Source: an uncultured Clostridia bacterium
GTDB taxonomy: Bacteria > Bacillota > Clostridia > TANB77 > CAG-508
Direction: 5' to 3'
NCBI GenBank assembly: GCA_944392065.1
Contig: CALXVO010000001.1
Span: 1-38,574, forward strand
Length of the DNA stretch: 38,574 bases
Positions within the stretch are counted from its first letter, which is position 1. Each line of letters begins with the position of its first letter. The notes beneath the pieces were generated by a model that did no database searches, was not told where the DNA came from, and saw nothing but the letters and a program-made list of their open reading frames with translations. The translations under genes and the position numbers were made by a program. Shown here one piece after another: positions 1 through 8,662 of this stretch.

Positions 1-41
1 AGCAAAATTATAATAATTTCTTTTATTACTGATTTTATCAT
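1..41 (-). CDS. Partial gene downstream of pilO, N-terminus only
   Basis: Only the first 13 codons are inside the window. An ATG at 41-39 follows a clear GGAGG (47-51) at a 5-nt spacing and lies about 20 nt after the pilO stop. The readable peptide starts MIKSVIKEIIIIL: a short charged start followed by a run of isoleucines, as expected for a membrane anchor or pilin-like leader. Its place directly after pilM/N and pilO suggests another pilus assembly component, but too little is visible to name it. Confidence 0.55.
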   Translation of the reverse strand, partial: MIKSVIKEIIIIL

Positions 42-62
42 ATTGGCCTCCATTTCCTATAT

Positions 63-701
63 CTAACTAGCTGTATCAGTTTGTGTAGTTGTGGTATCTA
101 CAGATTGTGTAGTATTTTCTATTTTTATTCTAATATTAGTTACATCAAATGTAGCTCTTAGGTTTTCTCCGTCTGGTAATAAATTAAAGTTTTCTATTTT
201 AAAAGCTAATTCGCTGTCATCCTCTAATACCGAAACAAAATCGATAATAGCCACATATTTACCCACTACTGTAAAAGAAAGATTTTTCATGTTTGAATCA
301 TTACTTCCAGTACTTGCATTCAGTACATCCATCCTTATATTGACACCTTTATTTCTTGCATGCCTTCCAACTCTTAGCATTAAATATTCTGTGGTGTAAA
401 TATCTTCTGTATGAGCTTCATCAATTTCACTTTCTGTACTTACATTTGCAATTCTATAATAACTTTCCTTGTTTGTTAATAGAGTATTAATACTTTGCGA
501 TAACTCTGATTTTTTACTTTGTAAATCTCCCTTTATTTTTCTATTAGCTTCTTCTATCTTATTTGTTAAATCACTGTTTAGCTCTATTATTCCCTGTGTA
601 CTAAGAATTTCAAATGTTCCTATTGAAATTCCTTGAAATATAGTGAAAATTGCCAAAACAATTAATAGTATAACTAATATTGAAATTAAAATCTTTCTCA
701 T
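63..701 (-). CDS. pilO: PilO-like type IV pilus inner-membrane assembly protein
   Basis: A 212-residue bitopic protein. One N-terminal membrane segment (about residues 4-27) is followed by a coiled-coil stretch (about 40-75) and a small globular C-terminal domain, then a Thr/Gln-rich tail. PilO normally pairs with PilN and links the cytoplasmic PilM ring to the rest of the pilus machine. The start codon overlaps the stop of the upstream PilM-PilN gene by 4 nt (ATGA), so translation is probably coupled. Sequence similarity among PilO proteins is low; the call rests on topology, size and the gene directly upstream. A type II secretion homologue is the main alternative. Confidence 0.65.
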   Translation of the reverse strand: MRKILISILVILLIVLAIFTIFQGISIGTFEILSTQGIIELNSDLTNKIEEANRKIKGDLQSKKSELSQSINTLLTNKESYYRIANVSTESEIDEAHTEDIYTTEYLMLRVGRHARNKGVNIRMDVLNASTGSNDSNMKNLSFTVVGKYVAIIDFVSVLEDDSELAFKIENFNLLPDGENLRATFDVTNIRIKIENTTQSVDTTTTQTDTAS

Positions 702-2317
702 GGCAAATCCCCCTCTATTACAATCTTAACAAATTCACCTTGTTTTTCTCCTTGTGTAGAAACAACATTTGTTAAGATTTGGTCTTCCTTGAGTTTTGCT
801 TTAAAGTAACCAAGTTCATCATAGTATCTTGATTGAGCCCTTATCACAATATGTCTGCTCTCATTATCAGTTGTATTTTCTATTTCTGTTATTTGCACAT
901 CTTTTGGTATTACTGTCATTATCTTCATTAATAGATTTGGAATGGATCCTTTTAAGCTCAAATTATTTTGAATTTCTGCATTAATATTAATTAGCTCTTC
1001 TTCCATTTCTTTATACTTATTTGCTTTTTCATCTATTTTGCTGATATCACTTTCCACAGCTGCGATTTGAGTATCTGTATATGAACTTACTTCTTCTGCT
1101 TCTTCTATTTTTTCATTTATTTTTGTGTCTAAATAAAATGCAAAGCCAGAGTATAGTAATGTTAGCATAAGAACTCCAGCAGCTCCCCTTAAAAGCCATC
1201 TTTCTGTAGCATCAAATTTTCCAGACAAACTAAAATTAATTTTTTTCTTTTCTTTTTGATTTTTGTTACCTAAACTCACATCTATTTTTAGCCAATCTGG
1301 TAATTGGTCCACAAGGCTTGGTTTCTTAAAATTCATATTTTTTATTCCATATCCCAATCCTTGCATTGCAATTGCTATAGCTGAGTTTACTTCAATATAA
1401 TCTTTTATATTTATTTTTATATTTTCTGATACAAAATATGGTTTTAATATTTCACATCTTTCTGTTTGAAAAAATTCTTGGAAATATAAATCAATATTAT
1501 TAACAACTGACATAATTCCAGTAATATAAATTTTATCAAACTTTATTGTTAGATTTGCAACATACTCTTGTACTTTAGTAACTATTTTATACAGAGTTGG
1601 CATTATATAGTCAAGATATTCATTTTGTTCATCTTGTAGCTCCTTGCCTTCCATTGTATATATAGTAGAATTTTTACAAATTTCATATGCTTTAGAGTAC
1701 GAATTTTCTTTGCTTACTATTTTGCTTAATATTTCTCCTGAACCTTCTTCTAATTTATCTACATTATATATTTTTTGATTTACTATACTAGTTATTGTAG
1801 TACCCTCTTCAATATTTACTATAATCATATTTTCTTTTGGATTAATAGAAGCCACATTGGCTATTGCTGTTCCAATTGGCGTTATAGTTGATACTTTATA
1901 ATCATTTACTAGTTGCAATAATTTTGTTATAGACGATTTATTGGTCGAAACATGTATAACTTTAAGCTTGTCCCTGTCATCTAAATCATTTGATAATGCG
2001 AATCTTGTTTCGAAAGCATTTTTGTTTAGTTTTTTTTCATAACAGTATGATTCAAATTCTGTATCGATAGCTTTTTTCAAATCGTTCTTATTTAATAAGC
2101 TAAACATAGAAAAATAATTGTATATTTCTTCAGACAGATTTATACTTATTGGTATATTATAACTAAATGTTTCTGAAACTATTTGGCTAATTGCATCCCC
2201 TACTTTTTCATAAAACTTTATTCCGAAAGATTCAATCTTCAAAGCTTCACGTTCTTTAGTAACTTTTGCATATTTAATTACATTATTTTCTATATATAAT
2301 CCTAAACAGCTTGACAT
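698..2317 (-). CDS. PilM-PilN fusion, type IV pilus assembly
   Basis: A 539-residue protein that appears to join two usually separate pilus proteins. Residues 1 to about 330 look like PilM, an actin-fold cytoplasmic ATPase (N-terminal strand CLGLYIENNVIKYAKV, later a VNIEEGTTITSIV phosphate-loop-like segment). A lysine-rich linker leads to one membrane segment at about 372-394. After it come a coiled coil and a small PilN-like domain with the typical LLMKIMTVIPKDVQITEIE strand. In most bacteria pilM and pilN are neighbouring genes; here the reading frame runs on without a stop. The ATG has an AAGGAG site 7 nt upstream. A promoter lies at 2435-2462 and the leader is about 110 nt. Type II secretion (GspL-like) proteins also combine these two modules, so a fused GspL-type protein is the alternative reading. 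Confidence 0.75.
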   Translation of the reverse strand: MSSCLGLYIENNVIKYAKVTKEREALKIESFGIKFYEKVGDAISQIVSETFSYNIPISINLSEEIYNYFSMFSLLNKNDLKKAIDTEFESYCYEKKLNKNAFETRFALSNDLDDRDKLKVIHVSTNKSSITKLLQLVNDYKVSTITPIGTAIANVASINPKENMIIVNIEEGTTITSIVNQKIYNVDKLEEGSGEILSKIVSKENSYSKAYEICKNSTIYTMEGKELQDEQNEYLDYIMPTLYKIVTKVQEYVANLTIKFDKIYITGIMSVVNNIDLYFQEFFQTERCEILKPYFVSENIKINIKDYIEVNSAIAIAMQGLGYGIKNMNFKKPSLVDQLPDWLKIDVSLGNKNQKEKKKINFSLSGKFDATERWLLRGAAGVLMLTLLYSGFAFYLDTKINEKIEEAEEVSSYTDTQIAAVESDISKIDEKANKYKEMEEELININAEIQNNLSLKGSIPNLLMKIMTVIPKDVQITEIENTTDNESRHIVIRAQSRYYDELGYFKAKLKEDQILTNVVSTQGEKQGEFVKIVIEGDLP

Positions 2318-2434
2318 TTTATTCTCCTTCGTTTTTTATTTATACCATTATTATATTTTGCAAAATGTAATAAATAATACTTGTATTTTTTTCCTTTTAA
2401 CAATCTACTACAATATAATTCTAGTTCTTATATT

Positions 2435-2462
2435 ATTTTATCTTTTTTTAAGAAAAAGTCAA
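2435..2462 (-). promoter_or_regulatory. Promoter of the pil operon
   Basis: On the minus strand TTGACT (2462-2457), a 16-nt spacer and TAAAAT (2440-2435) form a good sigma-A promoter. The predicted start of transcription is near 2428, about 110 nt before the PilM-PilN start codon. Confidence 0.6.
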
Positions 2463-2488
2463 TATTTCTCAAAACATTTAATACAAAT

Positions 2489-2520
2489 GTAATATTTTTG
2501 TAATATTTTTGTAATATTTC
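2489..2520. repeat. Three 11-bp tandem repeats upstream of the pil promoter
   Basis: The unit GTAATATTTTT occurs three times in a row (2489, 2500, 2511; the last copy ends in TTTC). The 11-bp period is close to one helical turn, and the array sits about 60-90 bp upstream of the predicted pil transcription start. It could be an UP element, an intrinsic bend or a binding site for a regulator; the sequence alone does not decide. Confidence 0.6.
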
Positions 2521-2545
2521 CAAGATTTGTATTTCTAAAATTGAA

Positions 2546-3355
2546 TTAAAATCCTCTTATAAATGCAAAAATTAAAATTATAATTCCAAAAATTACTCTG
2601 TATATAGCAAAAATCTTGAAACTTCCTTTTTGTAAATATTTTAATAGCCATTTTATCACTATAATTCCTACTAAAAAACTCGCAAGTATTCCTATAAAAA
2701 ATGGAACACTAAATACAAAATCTTTTATTTTAAAAATAGTTGCTGCAAAAACTATTGGAGCAGAAAGCATAAAAGAGTACCTAGCACTAGACTCTCTGTC
2801 TACTCCCATCGCTCTTCCTGTAGTCATTGTGACTCCGGATCTAGAAACTCCCGGAATAAAAGCTAAACATTGAGAAAGTCCTATTAAAAATGTCTGTTTA
2901 AAACTCATGTGTTCATAGTCTGTAGTAACTTTTGATTTTTTATCAACAAAATAAAGTATTATGCCCATTATAATTAATGCAATAGCAATAATTACAGGTT
3001 TTTTTAAAGTATCTCCTACAAATGTGTCTAGTAAAAGTCCTATTATTCCCCCTGGTATAGTAGCAATAACCAAATACCAAAACATTTTGCCTTCTGTGGT
3101 CTTTTTCTTTTTTACTACTTGATTATACCCACCAACAAATAATTGTATCCAGTCTTTAAAAAAGAATAACCCTATTGCTAAAAATGTTCCAAAGTGAAGT
3201 GCCACGTCAAAACCTTCAAAATCTGCTACAAAATTAGGATTATTAGTCCAATTAAAAAGCCATGGTATAATATCTAGATGCCCCGAACTAGATATTGGAA
3301 GCAATTCAGTTAATCCTTGTATAATCCCCAATATTAATGCTTGAAAAATTGTCAT
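2546..3355 (-). CDS. uppP: Undecaprenyl-diphosphatase UppP (BacA family)
   Basis: An integral membrane phosphatase that converts undecaprenyl diphosphate to the monophosphate, recycling the lipid carrier used for peptidoglycan and surface glycans. The two family motifs are present: the N-terminal EL-LPISSSGHL motif and a PGVSRSG motif around the middle, with about eight membrane segments. I chose the ATG at 3355 (protein MTIFQALILG...) because AGGAAGG lies about 8 nt upstream; an in-frame ATG 13 codons earlier has no such site and would add a charged extension. About 269 residues, normal for the family. It follows dpaA by about 80 nt on the same strand. Confidence 0.93.
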   Translation of the reverse strand: MTIFQALILGIIQGLTELLPISSSGHLDIIPWLFNWTNNPNFVADFEGFDVALHFGTFLAIGLFFFKDWIQLFVGGYNQVVKKKKTTEGKMFWYLVIATIPGGIIGLLLDTFVGDTLKKPVIIAIALIIMGIILYFVDKKSKVTTDYEHMSFKQTFLIGLSQCLAFIPGVSRSGVTMTTGRAMGVDRESSARYSFMLSAPIVFAATIFKIKDFVFSVPFFIGILASFLVGIIVIKWLLKYLQKGSFKIFAIYRVIFGIIILIFAFIRGF

Positions 3356-3438
3356 TATTCTTTTCCTTCCTTTCATTCTTATTTCCAAATTCATTTCATT
3401 TTTAAAATTTCATACTTATTATAAATTAAAGTTTTTTC

Positions 3439-4356
3439 TTAATCAATATTTTTACTTCTCAAATTTTTATCAATTACTTCTTTTATGTATTTAGCTGCAG
3501 TTTTAGGCATCTCTTTACCTGGTATTCCAAGAGCTGTAATTATTTTAATTTGTTTGCTTTTCGCATATTCTTTATCTACCCCTCCCGGATTTGATGCTAC
3601 ATCAATTATAAGCACATCACTTATAAAGGAATCTAGTTCCCTTTTCTTTAATACTAATGTAGGTACAGTATTTATAATAATGTCTATTTTTTCTCCTATT
3701 TCCGGAATATCATTGTAGGTAAGGGGAGTATAGCCTTCTTCCCTTATCCATGTTAAATCTGTTTCTTTTCTTGCCACGCAATACACACTAGCACCAAGTG
3801 CTTTAAATCTATTGCAAAGTATTTTTCCAATTCTTCCAAATCCACAAACTAGTACATTACTTTCATGAATTGTTTCTTCTCTTTCTTCTATAGCTATTCT
3901 AATGGTTCCTTCCGCTGTTGGAATTGCATTTAAAATTGTGAGCTTTTCATTTTCTAATAAATCGATATTATTTATTTTTCCATTATAAAATTCTTGTGGA
4001 ATTCCACCGGCTATAAAGTTTTTACCACTAATTTCATCTTTTAATTCCTGAATTTTTATTTTTTCTTTAGCAAATGGTGAATTTACATAAATATCATCCT
4101 TTGAAAAAGGCATGCTGCTTATAACTATATCCGTCATACTAACTGCTTCGCTTATACTACTACATAACAATATATCTTTATAATTTATTTCTGTATTTTC
4201 CTCTTTTATCTTATTTTTTAATCCATCATTACTGACCAATTTACCTTCCAAAAAATACTTTTCTAAGCCATATGTATATACTCGATTTCCTTCTTTCGCA
4301 TACATTTCTGCTAATCTTATAATTCTTAAATCTCCACCAATCATACAGATATTCAA
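3439..4356 (-). CDS. dpaA: Dipicolinate synthase subunit A
   Basis: DpaA (SpoVFA) is the NAD(P)-binding subunit of dipicolinate synthase, which makes dipicolinic acid in the mother cell for the spore core. Seen: an N-terminal Rossmann start NICMIGGDLR, a second nucleotide-binding motif VLVCGFGRIGKIL around residue 150, and a conserved DVASNPGGVD segment near 250, all typical of this family. The start is uncertain. A TTG at 4356 lines up with the family N-terminus and lies 11 nt after GAGG; a GTG 3 codons upstream almost touches the GAGG, and an ATG at codon 5 is the other option. The partner gene dpaB is not in the window. Expression in the mother cell is expected from the family, but I could not see a convincing sigma-K promoter. 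Confidence 0.88.
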   Translation of the reverse strand: MNICMIGGDLRIIRLAEMYAKEGNRVYTYGLEKYFLEGKLVSNDGLKNKIKEENTEINYKDILLCSSISEAVSMTDIVISSMPFSKDDIYVNSPFAKEKIKIQELKDEISGKNFIAGGIPQEFYNGKINNIDLLENEKLTILNAIPTAEGTIRIAIEEREETIHESNVLVCGFGRIGKILCNRFKALGASVYCVARKETDLTWIREEGYTPLTYNDIPEIGEKIDIIINTVPTLVLKKRELDSFISDVLIIDVASNPGGVDKEYAKSKQIKIITALGIPGKEMPKTAAKYIKEVIDKNLRSKNID

Positions 4357-4483
4357 AAAAATCACATCCTCATATAATATTTATATAATTATATGAAGAT
4401 AGCATGTACATTATATTTTATACTTCTGTTTTGCTCATGTCCTTTTTACATTATTTTATTGGATTCTTCCTTTATATCTAATA

Positions 4484-5692
4484 TTAGCCCTCCCTTTGTT
4501 TTTCTTTTACTTCTCTTTCTTTCTCTTTTAGATTTTTCATTATAGATAAATCATCATTATTAAGACTACTAATTAAAGAGCATGTTTTAGATAAATGATT
4601 TAATGCTTTACGTTCTTTTACTAAAAGTTTTGTCTTTTTTCTTTCCTCTATTTTAGCCCTTTCAGGTTTTTTTATTGCGTTTTTTATTGGAATAAATACA
4701 GGCTCTTTTTGTACTTTGTCATATATTTTTGGATCCAATTCAACAGCAATATTCATATAATTTGTTGCTTTTTCTTTATCCCCCTTAAGAATTGCTACTT
4801 GCGATAAGTAATAGTACGAACCAGCTTCTATATCTTCACCTTTAATGCTTTCTTTAAAAAATCTTTCTGCTTCATCTAAATCTCCTGCAATTAATGCGAT
4901 TTGTCCTATACTTAACTTAGCATTATATAGAAACGAATTAATTTCAGCTGCTTTCTGATAAAACTCTTTTGCTCTTTGAAAATCATTTACCATTGTATAC
5001 ACCATCCCTAAGTTGTAATATAAATCATAATTGCCCGGATTATATCTTAAAGCATTCATATATACATTTATGGCTTCTTTGTATCTTTCTTGAGTATATA
5101 ATATCTCTCCTAATAAATTAGTAGCATTATAATATTCAGGATTATTCTTTAATATGTCTTGAAGAGCTGTTATTGCTTCTTCCGGTCTTTTATCTTTATT
5201 TAATAATCTTGCTATATTATAATTTAATTTTATATCTTTATTATCTATCTCCGATGCACGAATATACTCATCAACTGCTATAGAATATTTTTCTTCTCTC
5301 TCATAAACCTCTGCTAAAGTTTTATGTCCAATATAACTTTCTGGATATTTATTTATTAATTTAAATAAATAATCTTTAGCTTGCTCTGTATTTCCTGATT
5401 TTAGAGCGATTTTAGCTAAAATTATATTCAATATTTCCGGGAAATCAACTTTTTTCTTATATTCTATTAATAATATAATTCCTGGTATTATTATAGACAA
5501 AATGTAAATGCATATTCTAAAAAACAAATTCAAATGAATATTAAAAAACAATTCAATAAAATTTATTACAATACCTAAAAATTCCAAACCTAAAATATAA
5601 ACATAGCTTGTATCATTTTTTTTAATAAATTTGCCAAATACCACTATAAAAATAGCAAATGCCAATAAATTAAATATTATTTTTTCGATCAA
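4484..5692 (-). CDS. Membrane-anchored TPR-repeat protein
   Basis: A 402-residue protein of unknown specific role. The first 80 residues hold two or three hydrophobic segments. From about residue 85 to 330 there are consecutive 34-residue tetratricopeptide repeats (for example AKDYLFKLINKYPESYIGHK and AINVYMNALRYNPGNYDLYY), followed by a lysine/glutamate-rich tail. TPR arrays are protein-protein scaffolds and the repeats probably face the cytoplasm. The start is a TTG at 5692 with AGAGGTG 7-8 nt upstream; there is no better ATG. It lies 21 nt after the pyrophosphatase gene and is the last gene of the 9841-4484 operon, so a link to cell-wall synthesis is possible but unproven. Confidence 0.75.
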   Translation of the reverse strand: MIEKIIFNLLAFAIFIVVFGKFIKKNDTSYVYILGLEFLGIVINFIELFFNIHLNLFFRICIYILSIIIPGIILLIEYKKKVDFPEILNIILAKIALKSGNTEQAKDYLFKLINKYPESYIGHKTLAEVYEREEKYSIAVDEYIRASEIDNKDIKLNYNIARLLNKDKRPEEAITALQDILKNNPEYYNATNLLGEILYTQERYKEAINVYMNALRYNPGNYDLYYNLGMVYTMVNDFQRAKEFYQKAAEINSFLYNAKLSIGQIALIAGDLDEAERFFKESIKGEDIEAGSYYYLSQVAILKGDKEKATNYMNIAVELDPKIYDKVQKEPVFIPIKNAIKKPERAKIEERKKTKLLVKERKALNHLSKTCSLISSLNNDDLSIMKNLKEKEREVKEKQREG

Positions 5693-5713
5693 ACTTTTTC
5701 ACCTCTCTTGAAC

Positions 5714-6265
5714 TTAGGCAGATGGAACTACTGCCTTTTGTCCAAACTTTTCTTCATATTTTTTCATGCATTTTTCTATAATTCTTTCTGCATCATCTCT
5801 TCCAAGCATTCTATCTACGGTTGTTGTTTTCCCTTCTAGTTGCTTGTATACTTCAAAAAAATGCTTTATCTCATCTGATATATGATTTGGAAGTGCAGAT
5901 ATATCATTGTATACATTTAAATATGGATCTTTTTTAGATATTGCAATTATTTTTTCATCTTCTTCACCACTATCATTCATAATGAGTACACCTATCGGAT
6001 AACATTCTACTAAAGTAAGTGGTTGTATTTGTTCATTACACAATATTAAAACATCTAAAGGATCATTATCTTCTGCATATGTAAGTGGAATAAATCCATA
6101 ATTAGTTGGATAATGTGTTGCTGTGTAAAGTACTCTATCTAATTTAAGCATTCCTGTTTCTTTATCCAATTCATATTTATTTGTTCCACCCTTTGGTATT
6201 TCTACCACTCCAATAAAATCATTTTTGCTTATTCTATCTTTTTTTATATCATGCCAAATGTTCAT
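5714..6265 (-). CDS. ppa: Family I inorganic pyrophosphatase
   Basis: A soluble metal-dependent enzyme that hydrolyses pyrophosphate to two phosphates and so pulls biosynthetic reactions forward. Diagnostic features are IPKGGTNKYE near the start, YPTNYGFIPLTYAEDNDPLDVL with the metal-binding acidic motif, and the KDPYLN segment. About 183 residues, normal for bacterial family I. I chose the ATG at 6265 since AAGGA lies about 9 nt upstream; an ATG 3 codons earlier directly abuts the same site. It lies between dapF-murE (38-nt gap) and the TPR gene (21-nt gap). Confidence 0.95.
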   Translation of the reverse strand: MNIWHDIKKDRISKNDFIGVVEIPKGGTNKYELDKETGMLKLDRVLYTATHYPTNYGFIPLTYAEDNDPLDVLILCNEQIQPLTLVECYPIGVLIMNDSGEEDEKIIAISKKDPYLNVYNDISALPNHISDEIKHFFEVYKQLEGKTTTVDRMLGRDDAERIIEKCMKKYEEKFGQKAVVPSA

Positions 6266-6303
6266 TTTTATCATTCCTTACTTTATATTATTCTTAAACT
6301 ATT

Positions 6304-8643
6304 TTATAAGTTTTTTAATTTTTCTTCTGCCTTCTTAACTGCTTCTCTTTCATCCCAGAAATATTGTACTCCCTTAATTTCTTGGTATTGCTCATGTCCT
6401 TTTCCTATAAGAAGTATTATATCTCCTTCCTCAGCATTCTTCATTGCATATTCTATGGCTTCTTGTCTGTCATCTATTGTTATATATTTTCCACTACTTC
6501 TATTTAGTCCAATAATTATATCATTGTTAATAGATTCTAATTTTTCGAAACGAGGGTTGTCTTCTGTAAGAATTGTAAGCCCTGCATATTTGCCAGATAT
6601 TTCTCCCATGTCATATCTTCTCGATTTAGCTCTATTTCCTCCTCCACCAAAGATACAAACAATTCTCTTAGGTTTGTATTCCTTAATAGTTTTCATTAGA
6701 TTTATCATTTCATCTTCATTATGTGCATAATCTACTATAAGTTTGAATTTTTTATTGGAAACAACTAATTCCATTCTTCCTTTTACATAAGCTTCTCTCA
6801 AAGCCTTTTTCATAGATTCTACATTTACTCCTAATTCATTTGCAATTGTTATTGCACATAAAGAATTATATACAGAAAATCTTCCTGGAATTGCAACTTC
6901 AAATTTATCATTTATTTTTCCTGTTACTTCAAACCCCATTCCAAGAAAATCATGTGTCATAATAAATTCTATATTACTTGCTCTCATATCAGTATCTTCA
7001 GAATTTAAGCCAAATTTTACTAAACTACAAGTGTGATTTTTAGTTACATTTTTCCAGTTCTTATCATCCACATTTATTATTCCCTTTTTACATTTTTGGA
7101 ATAATAAGCTTTTACAATACATATATTCCTCAAAGCTTTCATGCTCATTTGGTCCAATATGCTCATTTGAAATATTGGTAAATACACCATAATCAAATGT
7201 AAATCCGTCAACTCTGTTCATTTTTAATCCTTGAGAAGATACCTCCATAATAGCATATTTGCAACCTTCATCTACCATTTTACTAAATAATTTCTGTACT
7301 TCGTAATTCTCTGGCGTAGTATTGTGAAGTACTATTTTTGTTTGATCAATAAATGCACCTATTGTACCTATTAAGCCAACTCTATTACCATCTTCTTCTA
7401 GCATTTTCTTTAAAATACTTGTTGTAGATGTTTTTCCAGCCGTTCCAGTTACTCCTATCGTAATTAATTTTTCTGCTGGATAGTCAAAATATGTTGCTGA
7501 AATATATGCCATTGCTATTCTTGATGATTTAACCTTTATAACCGTAACATCTTCTTCAACTTCAATATCTTGTTCTATTACTATAGCTTTTGCACCTTTT
7601 TTTATCGCATCTGGTATAAATTTATGCGAATTAGAAGTAGTTCCTACTTTTGCAATATATAAGTCATTTTCTTCAACTTTTCTGGAATCATCTTTTATGT
7701 CTGCAATATTTACATCCAAACTGCCTTTTATCAATTCATAATCCACATTTTCTAGTAATTTTGTTAATTTCTTTACTCGATTTGCTTTTTTATGAATAAT
7801 ATTATCGACATCAATTTCAGATTCAAATACCGTATGAGATGGACCTTTCATAAACATCGTACCTGTTTCTTCATCCCAATTTGTTTCCAATATTCCACCA
7901 ATTTGATGTACTTCTACTTTTCTATCACATCTTCCGGTTAAAACTGCTGCAACTGTAGCAGTACAACAACCTGTTCCACATCCTATGGTTTCTCCAGTTC
8001 CTCTTTCCCATTCTCTCATTTTTAGTGTATTTCTATCAATCACTTGTGCAAAAGTAACATTTGTCTTGTTAGGAAATAAGTCTGTCTTATATTCTATGGC
8101 TTTTCCATATTTTTCTACATCAAAATTGTCTACATCATCTATAAACATTACACAGTGAGGATTTCCCCAAGATACAGCTGTTATTTTAAATTTTTTATCT
8201 AATATAGTAACTTCTTGTTCTATAAACTCTGGTAAATCTGTATTTACTGGTATTTTTCTTGTATCTAGTACAGGCTTTCCTATATTTGCCTCTATATTTA
8301 CAGCTTGTCCATCTTTAACTGTTAATTTTACATGTTGAATTCCTCCAAGTGTTTCAATGGTTAACTCCTCTTTATTTGTTAATTTGTGGTCATATACATA
8401 TTTACTTAAAGACCTTAAAGCATTGCCACACATTTCTCCCTCTGTTCCGTCCGGGTTAAACATTCTCATTCTAAAATCTGCTACATCTGATTTACAGATT
8501 AAAACTAATCCATCTGAGCCTACTCCAAAATGACGATTGCTTATATATTTTGCTAGCTCATTTACATTATCAATCTTTTGGTTAATGGCATCGATGTACA
8601 CGTAATCGTTACCATATGCTTGCATTTTCGTAAAACGTGTCAT
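6304..8643 (-). CDS. Fused diaminopimelate epimerase and MurE ligase
   Basis: One uninterrupted frame of 779 residues holds two enzymes. Residues 1 to about 285 are DapF, which converts LL- to meso-diaminopimelate: both catalytic cysteines are visible (MCGNALRS, Cys72; GETIGCGTGCC, Cys222). Residues about 293-779 are MurE, which adds an amino acid to UDP-MurNAc-L-Ala-D-Glu: P-loop GVTGTAGKTST (397-407), a Mur-type lysine in the YMYCKSLLF segment (K511), and DNPR (695-698), the motif linked to meso-DAP rather than lysine. The fusion thus joins the enzyme that makes meso-DAP to the enzyme that uses it. ATG 8643 is preferred because GGAG lies 8 nt upstream; a GTG 3 codons earlier overlaps that site. 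It starts about 20 nt after the PLP-enzyme gene and is followed by ppa. Confidence 0.93.
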   Translation of the reverse strand: MTRFTKMQAYGNDYVYIDAINQKIDNVNELAKYISNRHFGVGSDGLVLICKSDVADFRMRMFNPDGTEGEMCGNALRSLSKYVYDHKLTNKEELTIETLGGIQHVKLTVKDGQAVNIEANIGKPVLDTRKIPVNTDLPEFIEQEVTILDKKFKITAVSWGNPHCVMFIDDVDNFDVEKYGKAIEYKTDLFPNKTNVTFAQVIDRNTLKMREWERGTGETIGCGTGCCTATVAAVLTGRCDRKVEVHQIGGILETNWDEETGTMFMKGPSHTVFESEIDVDNIIHKKANRVKKLTKLLENVDYELIKGSLDVNIADIKDDSRKVEENDLYIAKVGTTSNSHKFIPDAIKKGAKAIVIEQDIEVEEDVTVIKVKSSRIAMAYISATYFDYPAEKLITIGVTGTAGKTSTTSILKKMLEEDGNRVGLIGTIGAFIDQTKIVLHNTTPENYEVQKLFSKMVDEGCKYAIMEVSSQGLKMNRVDGFTFDYGVFTNISNEHIGPNEHESFEEYMYCKSLLFQKCKKGIINVDDKNWKNVTKNHTCSLVKFGLNSEDTDMRASNIEFIMTHDFLGMGFEVTGKINDKFEVAIPGRFSVYNSLCAITIANELGVNVESMKKALREAYVKGRMELVVSNKKFKLIVDYAHNEDEMINLMKTIKEYKPKRIVCIFGGGGNRAKSRRYDMGEISGKYAGLTILTEDNPRFEKLESINNDIIIGLNRSSGKYITIDDRQEAIEYAMKNAEEGDIILLIGKGHEQYQEIKGVQYFWDEREAVKKAEEKLKNL

Positions 8644-8662
8644 GCTTTTCACTCCTTTTTCA

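Noticed and set aside
4366..4483. Sigma-K promoter for dpaA
   Set aside because: The region is a run of TATA-like sequence in which several poor matches can be found; none has both elements at the right distance.
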